A stretch of 64,000 bases of DNA from Alphaproteobacteria bacterium. GTDB taxonomy: Bacteria; Pseudomonadota; Alphaproteobacteria; Rhizobiales; Xanthobacteraceae. The stretch spans positions 1,302,001 to 1,366,000 of the forward strand of contig JBBCGH010000001.1 of assembly GCA_037200445.1 (NCBI GenBank), read 5' to 3'. Below, in pieces: positions 5,948 through 15,159 of the stretch; within the stretch, counting starts at the first letter, position 1, and the number at the start of each line of letters is the position of its first letter. Both the position numbers and the translations under genes were made by a program. The notes under the pieces were generated by a model, which made no database searches, had not been told where the DNA came from, and was given only the letters and a program-made list of their open reading frames with translations.

Positions 5948-8770
5948 TCAAACGGGTGCCGGTGGCTTCTCCAGGTCGCGCAAATCCGGCTCGCCCACGT
6001 GCTTGAGCATCGCGGCGCGCGCGGCGTCGCGCAACGCCAGTATGGCGGTGAAGTCGGCTCCGGCCGGCTGGATCGGCTCTTCGATGATCACGCTGACCGG
6101 CGTGTGGCGCGGGAACCACTGATCGCCGCGCAACAGGGTGCGTACGCCGCGCAGGATGCCGGGCACGACCGGCAGGTTCGCGTCGGCCGCGACCTTGAAG
6201 GCGCCCATATAGAAGCCGAGCAGCCCGGCGCGGCGCGTGAATGTGCCTTCCGGGAAGAACACGAACAATCGGCCTTCCTTCGCCATTCCGCTGATCTTGT
6301 CGGCGTCCGCAAGACTCGCGGAGGCATCGAAGCGTTCCACGAACGCGACGCCGAGGCGGCGCATGAACGTGCCGGCGAAGGGCTGGCTCTCGAATTCCTT
6401 CTTGGCGACGAAGGCCGGCGTGCCCGGCAGCACACCTGCAATGATCACAGCGTCCATGTAGCTGGTGTGATTGAACAGAATGACGGCGTTGCCTTGCGGC
6501 AGATTCTCGGCGCCGGTCACGGTCACCTTGATGCCGGTGAGCGCGAGCGTCGCACGCACGATGCCCCGCAACGCGGCCCAGCGCGCGTGAAGCGTCGGCA
6601 GGATCATTGTCGTGATGAACGCCGCGGCGAGCGCGAGCGCCGTGACGAAGTACCACCAGCCGGCGTAGAGCGTGTCGCCAATCATGCGGGCAAAGCGCGA
6701 CACCGAGCGTCCCGCGCTCGACACCGCGAGCCGCGCGATCTGGAGCCACACGCCGTGCTCCTTCACGTCGGTGCGGCCGGTCTCGTACAACTCCTTCGCG
6801 GAGGAGCGCCGTACCTTGCCGCTCGAAGTCTTCGGCACGCCGCGTGGGGGCACCAGCACGATGTCGTCCGCGGCCGAGCCTGCGATGGCGGTGACCACCT
6901 CGTGCGCCGCCACGACCAGCTTTGCGCGCGCCTCGGGATTCGACTCCTTCGTTTCCGCCATCACGATCAGGCGTTCGGTGCCGTTCTCCGGATGCGGCGA
7001 GCCGAACGCCGCGACGCCGCCCTTGCGGATGCCCGGGATGGCCGAGATCTGCTCCTCGATCTCGTGCGGATAGGTATTGCGGCCGGCGCGGATGATGATG
7101 TCCTTCACGCGCCCGGTGATGTGGATGTCGCCGCCCGCGATGTAGGCGCGGTCACCCGACTTGATCCAGCCGTCGTGGAATAGCTCTTTGGTCTTCGCGT
7201 CGTTGCGGAAATAGCCCTTGGTCATCGATGGCCCGCGGAATTCGAGCATGCCTTCCTGGCGCTCGCCGAGCTCGTGGCCCGCGTCGTCGACGATGCGTAC
7301 GTCGTTCTTCTCGATCGGATGGCCGCAGGCGACCATCTCGATCGCGTCGGTGTCCTCCGGTCCGGCCGGCTCGGCATAGCTGCGCTTGGCGAGGGAGTCG
7401 CGCTTGATGCGGTCGATCTGCGGCCCGCGCCCGAACGGCGGGAAGCACAGCCCCACACAGTTTTCCGCGAGGCCGTAGCTCGGCGAGGGCACGCCGCGGT
7501 TCATGCCGTACTTCGCGAAGCGGTCGGTGAACTTGCGCAAGGTTTGCGGCGAGATCGGCTCGGCGCCGTTGACCATGAAGCGCAGCGCCGAGAGGTCGAG
7601 ACCTGTCAGGTCCTCATCGGGGATACGGCTCGCGCACAGCTCGTAGGCGAAGTTCGGCCCGCCGGAAAAGGTCGCGCGGTATTTGTGCATGGTCCACAGC
7701 CAGGTGGCCGGGCGCACCAGGAATGAGATCGGCGACATCACGTAGAGCCGCGCACCGAAATAGCAGCAGCCGAGCCACGCTCCGATCAGGCCCATGTCGT
7801 GATAGAGCGGCAGCCAGCTCACGAATACGTCCTTCGACGTCGCCTCCATGGCGTGGCCCATGGCGCGCACGTTTTCCATCAGTCCCCAATGGGTGAGCAT
7901 TACGCCCTTCGGGTCGCCGGTCGAACCCGAGGTGTACTGCATCAGACCGAGCGCTTCGGGATCGTCGGTGCGCGGCAGCGCATGCTCGGAACGTTCAGCC
8001 GATAGCGTCGCGACCGTTTCGACCGACTTCAGCGTCGCGACCTGACTGCGCAGCAGCACCGCGATCTTGCGGCCCTCCGGCACCGTGATGAGCATGCGCG
8101 CGCCGGCATTGTTCAGGATCACGATCTGGCGGCGCATGTGCTCTTCGAGCTGCGCCATGCGCGCGGGCGGATAGATCGGCACCGGCACCGCACCGGCATA
8201 GAGAATCCCGAAGAACGACGCGAAGAAATCCGTCGAGGTCGGCAGCATCATCGCGATCCGGTCGCCCGGCACGATGTCGCGGCCGATCAGCCCCTGCGCG
8301 ACCGCGCGCGACGCGGTCTGCAAGTCGCGGTAGCTCATGGTGCCGAGCACGACGTTCTCGTCCTGCAGCACCGTGACGTGCAGATGGTCCGGATTGTTCT
8401 CGACGTGCCAGTCGAGCATCTCGGTTAGCGTCTTGGCGTCGTCGGGCTGACCGATCAGGGGCGTCTCCGGCGCGAAGGTCGAGAGTTCGACACCCGATGT
8501 CTTCAGGTCGCTTGGCGCGCCTTGGTCGACCGCCCGCAACAGGTCTGCGACGGTGTCCATCTCGGCGACCGCATTGACGGCGAGGCGCACATGGAATTTG
8601 CGCTCGATGCGTAGCACCAGTTCGGTGCGGCCGAGCGAGTCGATGCCGAGATCGCGGTCGAGGCGGCTTGCGAGCGTCACGTCGCCGCGCTTCAGGCGCT
8701 GGGGCGCAAGCTCGCGCACCAGTTCGCGCACCACCGCGATCAGCTCGAGCTCGCGTGACGGCATATCCAT
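5948..8770 (-). CDS. Tri-modular acyl carrier - fatty acyl-AMP ligase - PlsC acyltransferase
   Basis: A 940-residue fusion. Residues 1-85 form an acyl carrier domain with LGIDSLGRTEL, Ser45 being the expected phosphopantetheine site. Residues ~115-650 form an adenylating domain of the FAAL type: P-loop YTSGSTGDPKGV near 280, SWLPLYHDMGLIG, PNFAYELC, SYGLAEN, and a C-terminal TSSGKVRRS with the adenylation lysine. Residues ~710-745 contain hydrophobic membrane segments. Residues ~760-925 form a PlsC acyltransferase with NHTSYMD (H-x4-D) and FPEGTFTRRAG. I infer that one membrane-bound polypeptide activates a fatty acid, loads its own carrier domain and transfers the acyl group to a lysolipid or other acceptor. 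It lies upstream of pqqA on the same strand; no functional link to PQQ is evident. Confidence 0.9.
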   Translation of the reverse strand: MDMPSRELELIAVVRELVRELAPQRLKRGDVTLASRLDRDLGIDSLGRTELVLRIERKFHVRLAVNAVAEMDTVADLLRAVDQGAPSDLKTSGVELSTFAPETPLIGQPDDAKTLTEMLDWHVENNPDHLHVTVLQDENVVLGTMSYRDLQTASRAVAQGLIGRDIVPGDRIAMMLPTSTDFFASFFGILYAGAVPVPIYPPARMAQLEEHMRRQIVILNNAGARMLITVPEGRKIAVLLRSQVATLKSVETVATLSAERSEHALPRTDDPEALGLMQYTSGSTGDPKGVMLTHWGLMENVRAMGHAMEATSKDVFVSWLPLYHDMGLIGAWLGCCYFGARLYVMSPISFLVRPATWLWTMHKYRATFSGGPNFAYELCASRIPDEDLTGLDLSALRFMVNGAEPISPQTLRKFTDRFAKYGMNRGVPSPSYGLAENCVGLCFPPFGRGPQIDRIKRDSLAKRSYAEPAGPEDTDAIEMVACGHPIEKNDVRIVDDAGHELGERQEGMLEFRGPSMTKGYFRNDAKTKELFHDGWIKSGDRAYIAGGDIHITGRVKDIIIRAGRNTYPHEIEEQISAIPGIRKGGVAAFGSPHPENGTERLIVMAETKESNPEARAKLVVAAHEVVTAIAGSAADDIVLVPPRGVPKTSSGKVRRSSAKELYETGRTDVKEHGVWLQIARLAVSSAGRSVSRFARMIGDTLYAGWWYFVTALALAAAFITTMILPTLHARWAALRGIVRATLALTGIKVTVTGAENLPQGNAVILFNHTSYMDAVIIAGVLPGTPAFVAKKEFESQPFAGTFMRRLGVAFVERFDASASLADADKISGMAKEGRLFVFFPEGTFTRRAGLLGFYMGAFKVAADANLPVVPGILRGVRTLLRGDQWFPRHTPVSVIIEEPIQPAGADFTAILALRDAARAAMLKHVGEPDLRDLEKPPAPV

Positions 8771-8817
8771 TCAGAGATTCCCCTTGCGGGGAACATAAAA
8801 GTCCGCCGCCAACAAGG

Positions 8818-9867
8818 CTAGTGCCGCAACAGCGCCGCAACCTCGACCGGCCGCCCGCTTTTTGCCGATTCGGCAATCGCCAGCGTCGCAGCGAGCGTGC
8901 GCGCACCTTCGGCTGCATCGATCACGGGCTTTTCCTCGCCGCGGATCACGCGTGCGAAATGATGCAGCTGGCTCGGGTAGGGGTTGGCATGCCGCACCGG
9001 AAGTGTGCGGCGGGTCAGCGGGTCGGCCCAGGCGCCGTCGGGCTTGTCGTAGGACCAGTGCTGCAATTGCGGGATCGACAGGCTGCCGCGTGTGCCGGCA
9101 ATGATGAAGCAATTCTCAAGCTCGCTCGGCGTGATCGCGCTTTCGCGCGAGGTCGCCTCCCAGTTCCATGGGCTCGCGGTCGCGTCGCTGACGATGAACG
9201 TGCCGAGCGCGCCGTTTGCGAATTTCAGCACCGCCGCTGCCGTATCTTCGACCGGGAAGCCGCGTGCCTTGCTCGACGTCACTGCCTGCACGCTTTCGAT
9301 CTCGCCGACCACCATGCGCAGGCAGTCGATGTCGTGGATCGCATTGACCAGAATCGGCCCGCCACCAGCTTCGCGCCGCCAGGTCACGTCGAAGTAATCG
9401 TCCGGCTTGCGGTGCAGCCAGGAGCCGTTCGCGGCGACGACCTGGCCCAGTGCGCCGCCCGCCACGAAATCGCGCGCCGCCTGCATGATCGGATTGTGGC
9501 GCCGGTGATGACCGGTGAGCGTCGGCACGTTCGCCTTCGCGGCGGCCTCGACGATCGCGCGCGCATCGGCGAGCGTATCGGCGATGGGCTTCTCCACGAT
9601 GGCGGGGACCTTTCGCGCGATGCAGAGGAGGGCAGTCTCGCGATGCAGCGCGTTCGGGTTCGCGATGACCACGCCGTCCGGCTTTGTCCTGTCGAGCAGG
9701 GCCTCCGTGTCCTTGAAGTGCGGAAATCCATTCTCGCGCGCATAGGCCTCTGCCTGCGGCGCCGGATCCGCGATCCCGGCGACCTCGAATGCGGGATCCT
9801 CTTTAAGAATGCCGAGATGCTTGCGGCCGATCAGCCCGGCGCCGATGACAGCGATACGCGTCGTCAT
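8818..9867 (-). CDS. Gfo/Idh/MocA family oxidoreductase
   Basis: A 349-residue NAD(P)-dependent dehydrogenase. The Rossmann motif is VIGAGLIGRKH at the N-terminus, the conserved EKPIAD motif (catalytic Lys) is near residue 95, and the C-terminal beta-sheet domain includes GGGPILVNAIHDID with the conserved His. The family acts on sugars, inositols and related alcohols; the substrate cannot be told. The next gene downstream on the same strand is the three-module ligase. The SDR gene upstream ends 3 nt before this start, so the pair is probably co-transcribed. Confidence 0.92.
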   Translation of the reverse strand: MTTRIAVIGAGLIGRKHLGILKEDPAFEVAGIADPAPQAEAYARENGFPHFKDTEALLDRTKPDGVVIANPNALHRETALLCIARKVPAIVEKPIADTLADARAIVEAAAKANVPTLTGHHRRHNPIMQAARDFVAGGALGQVVAANGSWLHRKPDDYFDVTWRREAGGGPILVNAIHDIDCLRMVVGEIESVQAVTSSKARGFPVEDTAAAVLKFANGALGTFIVSDATASPWNWEATSRESAITPSELENCFIIAGTRGSLSIPQLQHWSYDKPDGAWADPLTRRTLPVRHANPYPSQLHHFARVIRGEEKPVIDAAEGARTLAATLAIAESAKSGRPVEVAALLRH

Positions 9868-9870
9868 TGC

Positions 9871-10653
9871 CTAGAACAATCCAGTCGTCTGCCCGCCGTC
9901 GACCGCAATCGCGGCGCCCTGGATGTGCCGCGCCCTCTCGGACGCGAGGAACAGCGCGAGCTCGGCCACGTCCTCCGGCTGTCCGATGCGGCGCAACCCG
10001 TCCTTCGCCATCGTCTGCTTACGCGCTTCGTCAGGCGTGATGCCGCTCGCGGCCGCGCGCTGCTGCAACAGCGTGACGACGCGATCGGTCTCGGTCAGCC
10101 CCGGATGGATCACGTTGACGTTCACGCCATCCTTCTTGCCGAGCACCGAGAGTCCCTTGGAGAAATTCGCCATTGCGGCGTTGACCGAGCCGCCGACCAG
10201 GAACAGCGCGTCGGGCGTGCGCGCCGCCCCGCCGATGATGTTGACCACGTGGCCCTCGCGCTCCTTCAGCATCGGCCAGAACAGCTTGCACAGCCGCATG
10301 CAGGCGAAATATTTCAGCGCGAAGCCGTCGTGGAACGCTTCGTCCGGCATCTCGAGGAAATTGCCCGAGCGCGTCGCGCCCGCATTGTTCACCAGCACGT
10401 CGCAGTGCCCGGCCTTCTCCTTCACGAAGGCGTGCAGTGCCTCGCAGTTCTCCAGCTTCTTCAGGTCGGCTGCGAAGGTGAGGGGCTTGCGCCCCGCGTT
10501 GCCGATCTCCTGCGCGGCCTTGTCGAGATTGGCCTGCGAAGACGCGGCAAGCACGGTCTGCGCACCCTCGCGCGCGAATGAGGCCGCGATCGCCTTGCCG
10601 ATGCCGCGGCTGCCGCCCGTGACCACAACGACTTTCTCGGAAAACTCACCCAT
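9871..10653 (-). CDS. SDR-fold oxidoreductase with non-canonical catalytic site
   Basis: A 260-residue short-chain dehydrogenase/reductase-fold protein. It has the TGGSRGIGKA nucleotide-binding motif, LVNNAGA, and the C-terminal GAAIAVDGGQTTGLF tail. The position of the usual YxxxK pair reads ANFSK within GGSVNAAMANFSKGL, so the lysine is present but the tyrosine is not. Such Tyr-less SDRs exist, and some may use other residues or have lost redox activity. It lies 3 nt upstream of the Gfo/Idh gene, suggesting a shared pathway of unknown substrate. Confidence 0.9.
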   Translation of the reverse strand: MGEFSEKVVVVTGGSRGIGKAIAASFAREGAQTVLAASSQANLDKAAQEIGNAGRKPLTFAADLKKLENCEALHAFVKEKAGHCDVLVNNAGATRSGNFLEMPDEAFHDGFALKYFACMRLCKLFWPMLKEREGHVVNIIGGAARTPDALFLVGGSVNAAMANFSKGLSVLGKKDGVNVNVIHPGLTETDRVVTLLQQRAAASGITPDEARKQTMAKDGLRRIGQPEDVAELALFLASERARHIQGAAIAVDGGQTTGLF

Positions 10654-10726
10654 CTCAGCGTCCCTCGCTTTCTTGTGCCGGCAAACTTGTAGGGTGCATA
10701 GTCGGCCCGATCAACGGGGCAGCCGC

Positions 10727-11161
10727 ATGAGCGATTTCTACGTCACGGTCGGCGATACGACGACGTTCACCAAGACTGTGGGCGAGTACGACGTCTATGG
10801 CTTTGCCGGCATCTCGGGCGACTTCGCGCCGAACCACGTCGACAAGGCCTATATGGAGAAGTCGAGCTATGGGAGGCTGATCGCGCATGGTGCGCTGCTG
10901 GTCGGCTACATGTCGACCGCCTCGACCAAAATGGCGGAGCGCTCGCGCGCGGATGCGAGCGTGACCGGCATCTCGCTCGGTTACGACCGCATGCGCTTTC
11001 TCGCGCCGGTCTTCTTCGGCGACACCATTACGGTGACCTACACGATTGCGTCGATTGATCGGGAGAAGCTGCGCGCAACGGCGGATATCAGGATCACCAA
11101 GCAGGACGGGACGCTGGTCGCAGTCGCGACGCATTTGCTGAAGTGGGTGAGGAACAAGTGA
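10727..11161 (+). CDS. MaoC-like hot-dog fold dehydratase
   Basis: A 144-residue single hot-dog domain of the MaoC/(R)-specific enoyl-CoA hydratase type. The catalytic signature is visible as YGFAGISGDFAPNHVDKAYM (Asp and His of the hydratase motif) followed by GRLIAHGALLVGYMS. It is divergent from the SDR gene, with 73 nt between starts. Members hydrate enoyl-CoA in beta-oxidation-like or PHA pathways; the specific substrate is not determined. The ATG is the first methionine before the conserved domain. Confidence 0.9.
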   Translation: MSDFYVTVGDTTTFTKTVGEYDVYGFAGISGDFAPNHVDKAYMEKSSYGRLIAHGALLVGYMSTASTKMAERSRADASVTGISLGYDRMRFLAPVFFGDTITVTYTIASIDREKLRATADIRITKQDGTLVAVATHLLKWVRNK

Positions 11162-11163
11162 TC

Positions 11164-11246
11164 GTCATGGCCGGGCCTGTCCCGGCCATCCACGTCTTTC
11201 TTCTTCTAAGCAAGTCGTAGATGCCCGGCACAAGGCCGGGCATGAC
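11164..11246. repeat. Intergenic palindromic repeat (GTCATGGCCGGGC type)
   Basis: GTCATGGCCGGGC near the left end pairs with GCCCGGCATGAC-type sequence at the right end, around the inner motif CTGTCCCGGCCATCCACG. It fills the gap between the two convergent genes and may serve as a bidirectional terminator. Confidence 0.7.
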
Positions 11247-11254
11247 GTAGGATA

Positions 11255-12487
11255 TTAAGCGCCCTTCACATCGCTCACCGCAAACCCGGCGATGCGCTTG
11301 TAGTCCTCGCTGAGCGCGCGCAGCTCATTCTGCGTGATGAAATCGTCGAGATTGTCGAACGGCCTGTCACCGGTCAGCTCCTCGACCTTGATGTTGATGA
11401 AATCCGGCGGGTGCTCACGGTTGGTGCGCACCACCTTTCCGGTCGCTTCGCGCCGCGCCGCCTCGTAGGCCTTGAGCGCATCGCGCGGGTCGCCGCCCTT
11501 GGCGAGGCAGTCCGCCAGCACGCGCGCGTCGATCACGCTCTGCGCCGCGCCGTTCGAGCCGCGCGGATACATCGGGTGTGCGGCGTCGCCCGCGAGCGTC
11601 ACGTGCCCGAAGGTCCAGCGCGAAAGCGGATCCTTGTCGACCATCGGATACTCGAAGATCGTCTCCGACTTCGCGATCAGCTCCGCCACATCGAGCCAGT
11701 CGAAGCGCCAGCTTTCATAGACCGGGAGAAAATCCTTTAGATCGCCCGGCTTGTTCCAGTCGTTCATGTCGGGCGTGTCGCGCTTGATCTCGGTCGTCCA
11801 GTTGATGAGCTGATTTCCCTTGCCGTCGACGTTGTCGACAATCGGATAGATCACGATCTTGCCAGTGAGGATCGAACCGATGCGCAGATAGCTGCGGCCG
11901 GTGAGGATCGGCTTGTGCACGGTGACGCCGCGCCAGGTATTGATGCCGGTGAACACCACGCTGTCGCCGACCAGCTCTCTGCGCAGTGCCGAGTTCACGC
12001 CGTCGCAGGCGATCGCGACGTCGGCCACGACCGGCGGCAAAACCTGGCCGCTCGTCGTCTCCTTGAACATGAGCCGCGCGCCGCTCTCGTTCTGCTCCAC
12101 GCCGGTGCAGAGATGGTTGGTGACGACGCAATCCCTCCCGGTGCGTTCCTGAACGGCACGATAGAGCGCGAGATGCAGCCGCCCGCGATGAATGCCGACT
12201 TCCGGGTACTGGTAGCCAGCCGCCTTGCCGCGCGGCTCCTTGTAGATGAGCTGGCCGAACCGGTTGAAGAAGCAGCTCTCGGCATTCTCGATGCCGGCGC
12301 TCAACAGCTCGTCGCCCAGCCCGAGCGCGGACAGTTCGCGCATCGCATGCGGCAAGAGCGTGATGCCGACGCCGAGCTCTCGGACCTCGGGCGCCGCTTC
12401 GTAGATGCGGCAGGCGATCCCGCGCGCATGCAGATGGAGCGCAAGCGAAAGCCCGCAAATTCCGCCGCCGACGATCGCGATGGTCAT
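11255..12487 (-). CDS. FAD-dependent monooxygenase (PhzS/salicylate hydroxylase-like)
   Basis: A 410-residue group A flavoprotein hydroxylase. It starts MTIAIVGGGICGLSLALHL with the GxGxxG ADP-binding motif. A DG motif (AIACDGVNSALRREL) lies near residue 160 and the FAD ribityl-binding GD motif (LAGDAAHPMYPRGSNGAAQS) near 300. The family uses NAD(P)H and O2 to hydroxylate aromatic rings; PhzS-like members act on phenazines, but no phenazine genes are nearby. I chose the methionine directly before the Rossmann strand. An in-frame upstream extension of 39 residues lacks family similarity. Confidence 0.9.
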   Translation of the reverse strand: MTIAIVGGGICGLSLALHLHARGIACRIYEAAPEVRELGVGITLLPHAMRELSALGLGDELLSAGIENAESCFFNRFGQLIYKEPRGKAAGYQYPEVGIHRGRLHLALYRAVQERTGRDCVVTNHLCTGVEQNESGARLMFKETTSGQVLPPVVADVAIACDGVNSALRRELVGDSVVFTGINTWRGVTVHKPILTGRSYLRIGSILTGKIVIYPIVDNVDGKGNQLINWTTEIKRDTPDMNDWNKPGDLKDFLPVYESWRFDWLDVAELIAKSETIFEYPMVDKDPLSRWTFGHVTLAGDAAHPMYPRGSNGAAQSVIDARVLADCLAKGGDPRDALKAYEAARREATGKVVRTNREHPPDFINIKVEELTGDRPFDNLDDFITQNELRALSEDYKRIAGFAVSDVKGA

Positions 12488-12602
12488 GATGGTCCCGTCT
12501 TTTCCGCATTGCACTAACTGTGCACGACGCCGTGCGTCAACTTGACCCCCACCATGCCGAGGCGGACGCTTGTTGGCGGGACGAGACTCGGGGGAGGCCG
12601 GC

Positions 12603-13913
12603 ATGGCTGACGATCGCTATTTCATCGTGTGGCAGGTGAAGACCGAGGGCGTGATCCTGCCCGAGGAACGGCTGCCGACCGGCCCGACCATCCTGGTCGG
12701 GCTGCAGCACGTGGTTGCGATGTTCGGCGCGACGGTGCTGGCGCCGCTCCTGATGGGGTTCGATCCGAACGTCGCGATCTTCTTTTCCGGCATCGCAACG
12801 CTGATCTTCTTCGTCATCACGGGCGGGCGCGTGCCGAGCTACCTCGGCTCGAGCTTCGCGTTCATCGGCCCGGTGCTGGTCGCGACCGGCGCGGCCGTCG
12901 CCGCGGGACCCAATCCGAATCTCGGGGTCGCGCTGGGCGGAATCATTGCGGCGGGCGCGCTCTATTCCATCATCGGGCTGATCGTGATTGGCGCCGGCCA
13001 CCAGTGGGTCGAGAAGCTGATGCCGCCGGTGGTGACGGGCGGCATCGTCGCCGCCATCGGCCTCGTGCTGGCGCCGATCGCAGTGTCCAGCGCATCAGGC
13101 ATCGGCCCCGGCAGCCCAGACGGCTCGGCCTTTGCGCGCTGGATCGCGCTGATCACCGTGGTGGCGACCGGCCTCTGCGCCGTCTATGCGCCAGGCCTCG
13201 CGCGGCGCATCCCCATCCTGATCGGCGCCCTTGCGGGCTATGTGGTCTATTGGATCGCCGCCAACATGGGTTACGGCCCGCCGATCGATTTTGCGAAGGT
13301 TGGCGGGGCGGCTTGGCTCGGCCTGCCGAATTTCGCCGCGCCCGTGTTCGACCCCAAGGCGATGGTGCTGATCGCCCCGGTCGCGATCGTGCTGGTCGCC
13401 GAGAATCTCGGGCACATCAAGGCGATCGGTGCGATGACCGGCCGCAGCCTCGACCCTTATCTCGGCCGCGCGTTCCTCGGCGACGGCATCGCCACCATGG
13501 TCTCGGCCTTCGGCGGCGGCACCGGCGTCACGACCTACGCGGAGAACATGGGCGTAATGGCGATCACACGCATCTATTCGACCGCGCTGTTCGTCGCGGC
13601 GGCCATCATCGCGATCCTGCTCGGCTTCTCGCCCAAGTTCGGCGCGCTGATCCAGACTATTCCCGGGCCGGTGCTCGGCGGCCTGTCGATCGTGGTGTTC
13701 GGCCTGATCGCCGCCACCGCCGGGCGCATCTGGGTCGAGAACCGCGTCGACTTCTCCAAGGCGCGCAACCTGATCACGGTCGCGGTCGCGCTGGTGCTCG
13801 GGGCCGGAAACTTCAAGCTCACGGTCGCGGGCTTTACGCTCGACGGCATCGGCACCGCGACGTTCGGCTGCATCATTCTCTATCACCTGCTGCGCGGAAC
13901 CGAGGAAGAGTAA
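12603..13913 (+). CDS. NCS2 family nucleobase permease (uracil/xanthine type)
   Basis: A 436-residue polytopic transporter with about 14 hydrophobic segments. Landmarks are PTGPTILVGLQHVVAMFGAT at the start, PSYLGSSFAFIGPV, the conserved glutamate in VLVAENLGHIKAIG, and the NCS2 signature GGTGVTTYAENMGVMAITR, whose second glutamate binds the nucleobase in UraA. Its sequence flavour fits pyrimidine or uracil uptake driven by protons; purine specificity is not excluded. The ATG follows GGGGGAGG. Confidence 0.92.
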   Translation: MADDRYFIVWQVKTEGVILPEERLPTGPTILVGLQHVVAMFGATVLAPLLMGFDPNVAIFFSGIATLIFFVITGGRVPSYLGSSFAFIGPVLVATGAAVAAGPNPNLGVALGGIIAAGALYSIIGLIVIGAGHQWVEKLMPPVVTGGIVAAIGLVLAPIAVSSASGIGPGSPDGSAFARWIALITVVATGLCAVYAPGLARRIPILIGALAGYVVYWIAANMGYGPPIDFAKVGGAAWLGLPNFAAPVFDPKAMVLIAPVAIVLVAENLGHIKAIGAMTGRSLDPYLGRAFLGDGIATMVSAFGGGTGVTTYAENMGVMAITRIYSTALFVAAAIIAILLGFSPKFGALIQTIPGPVLGGLSIVVFGLIAATAGRIWVENRVDFSKARNLITVAVALVLGAGNFKLTVAGFTLDGIGTATFGCIILYHLLRGTEEE

Positions 13914-14015
13914 GCCGGCTCCGGTTTTACGGCGTAAGGAAGCAACCGGGGTCCCGCATCTGCGGTGCATCACTGCGTGCTGCATCGCGTGCGGGACGCG
14001 AACGAGGGGGGACCC

Positions 14016-14465
14016 ATGCCAACCGCCGAACCGCGCCCGGTGATCCCGGCGCTCGCGCCGTTCTATGCGCGCGTCGTCGATCTCTCGTGGCCGATCATCC
14101 GCCTGACGATGGGCGGCATGCTGCTTGCGCACGGCATTCCGAAGTGGCAGTCGGGCGCGGCGGCCTTTGCCACCGGCAGCCTGGCGCGGCGGGGCATCGA
14201 GCCTTCGCTGCCGCTCGCCTATCTGGTGATTGGCATCGAGACCATCGGCGCGATCTGCATCGCGCTCGGATTGTTCACGCGCTTCTTCGCGGCCGCGGCC
14301 GCGATTCATCTGCTCGTGGTCACGTTCGTCCACATGCCGCAAGGCTTTGCCTGGACCAACCGCGGCTACGAGTACGCCCTGATGTGGGGGCTGATCCTGT
14401 TCGCCATCGCGCTGCGCGGCGGCGGGCCGTATTCGCTCGATCGCAAGATCGGGAAGGAGTTGTAG
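14016..14465 (+). CDS. DoxX family membrane protein
   Basis: A 149-residue four-helix membrane protein of the DoxX/DoxD type (RLTMGGMLLAHGIPKW near residue 30, then ETIGAICIALGLFTRFFA). DoxX proteins are associated with redox stress and thiol oxidation in some bacteria; here the role is unknown. GAGGGGGG precedes the ATG. It is the second gene after the NCS2 permease, 102 nt downstream. Confidence 0.88.
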   Translation: MPTAEPRPVIPALAPFYARVVDLSWPIIRLTMGGMLLAHGIPKWQSGAAAFATGSLARRGIEPSLPLAYLVIGIETIGAICIALGLFTRFFAAAAAIHLLVVTFVHMPQGFAWTNRGYEYALMWGLILFAIALRGGGPYSLDRKIGKEL

Positions 14466-14487
14466 GACTCGCCCAACCTGCCTCCCG

Positions 14488-14913
14488 CTACTCCGCCACC
14501 ATCTCGCCGGAGCCGCCGAAGTCCTTCGGGAAGTCCTTGAACTTGGGCAGGCCGTCGCGCATCGGCAGAACCGTCTCGGCATAGTTGACGTGCACGCCGG
14601 GCTTGAAGGCGAGCGTTGGGATCGTGGCCGCATACACGTCGATCAGCCCGAGCGGCGGATGATTGTTCATCAGATGTCCGCCGCATTTCTTGCAGTACTG
14701 CCGCTGGCTCACCGGCGTCTTCTGGTACATGCCGATGTGCTCGGCGCCGGCCGTGACTTTCACCGCTTCGGGCTTCCAGAGCGTGAAGGCGTTCACCGGG
14801 GCCGCTGACCACGAGCGGCATGAGCTGCAATGGCAGTAGCCCATGCCGGCCGGTTCACCGGTCACCTCGATATGCACCGCGCCGCAAAAACATTTGCCTT
14901 GATATGTCGCCAT
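14488..14913 (-). CDS. GFA family zinc protein (CENP-V/GFA domain)
   Basis: A 141-residue protein with the GFA fold related to glutathione-dependent formaldehyde-activating enzyme. Zinc ligands are visible as KCFCGAV (residues 7-11), GYCHCSSCRSW (~27-33) and QYCKKCGGHL (~74-77). Many members only share the fold and their substrates are unknown, so enzymatic formaldehyde activation should not be assumed. It is convergent with the DoxX gene. Confidence 0.9.
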   Translation of the reverse strand: MATYQGKCFCGAVHIEVTGEPAGMGYCHCSSCRSWSAAPVNAFTLWKPEAVKVTAGAEHIGMYQKTPVSQRQYCKKCGGHLMNNHPPLGLIDVYAATIPTLAFKPGVHVNYAETVLPMRDGLPKFKDFPKDFGGSGEMVAE

Positions 14914-15159
14914 CGTCGCCTCCTTGAATCAGTCGAATGTAGGCGTCTTTGGCGGGCGTACCAGTAACGCGCCAGTAACGTGTCGGCGAACTCGCTCAAT
15001 CTTTTTTTTGGTCAATTCATCAATCTCGTTCATCGCGGGGCCCATCGTCCCCTGCCATCGCGGTCGCAGAAGGGTGCGATCACACATCTGTGACCAGTGC
15101 TCGCTTGATGCATAGCGCTGCTAGGCTTAGTAATGCGATGTGTTGAACGGGAGGTTCTC

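Noticed and set aside
12629-14584. 651-residue arginine-rich plus-strand frame
   Set aside because: Shadow of the NCS2 permease and DoxX genes in another frame; composition is typical of GC-rich shadow frames.
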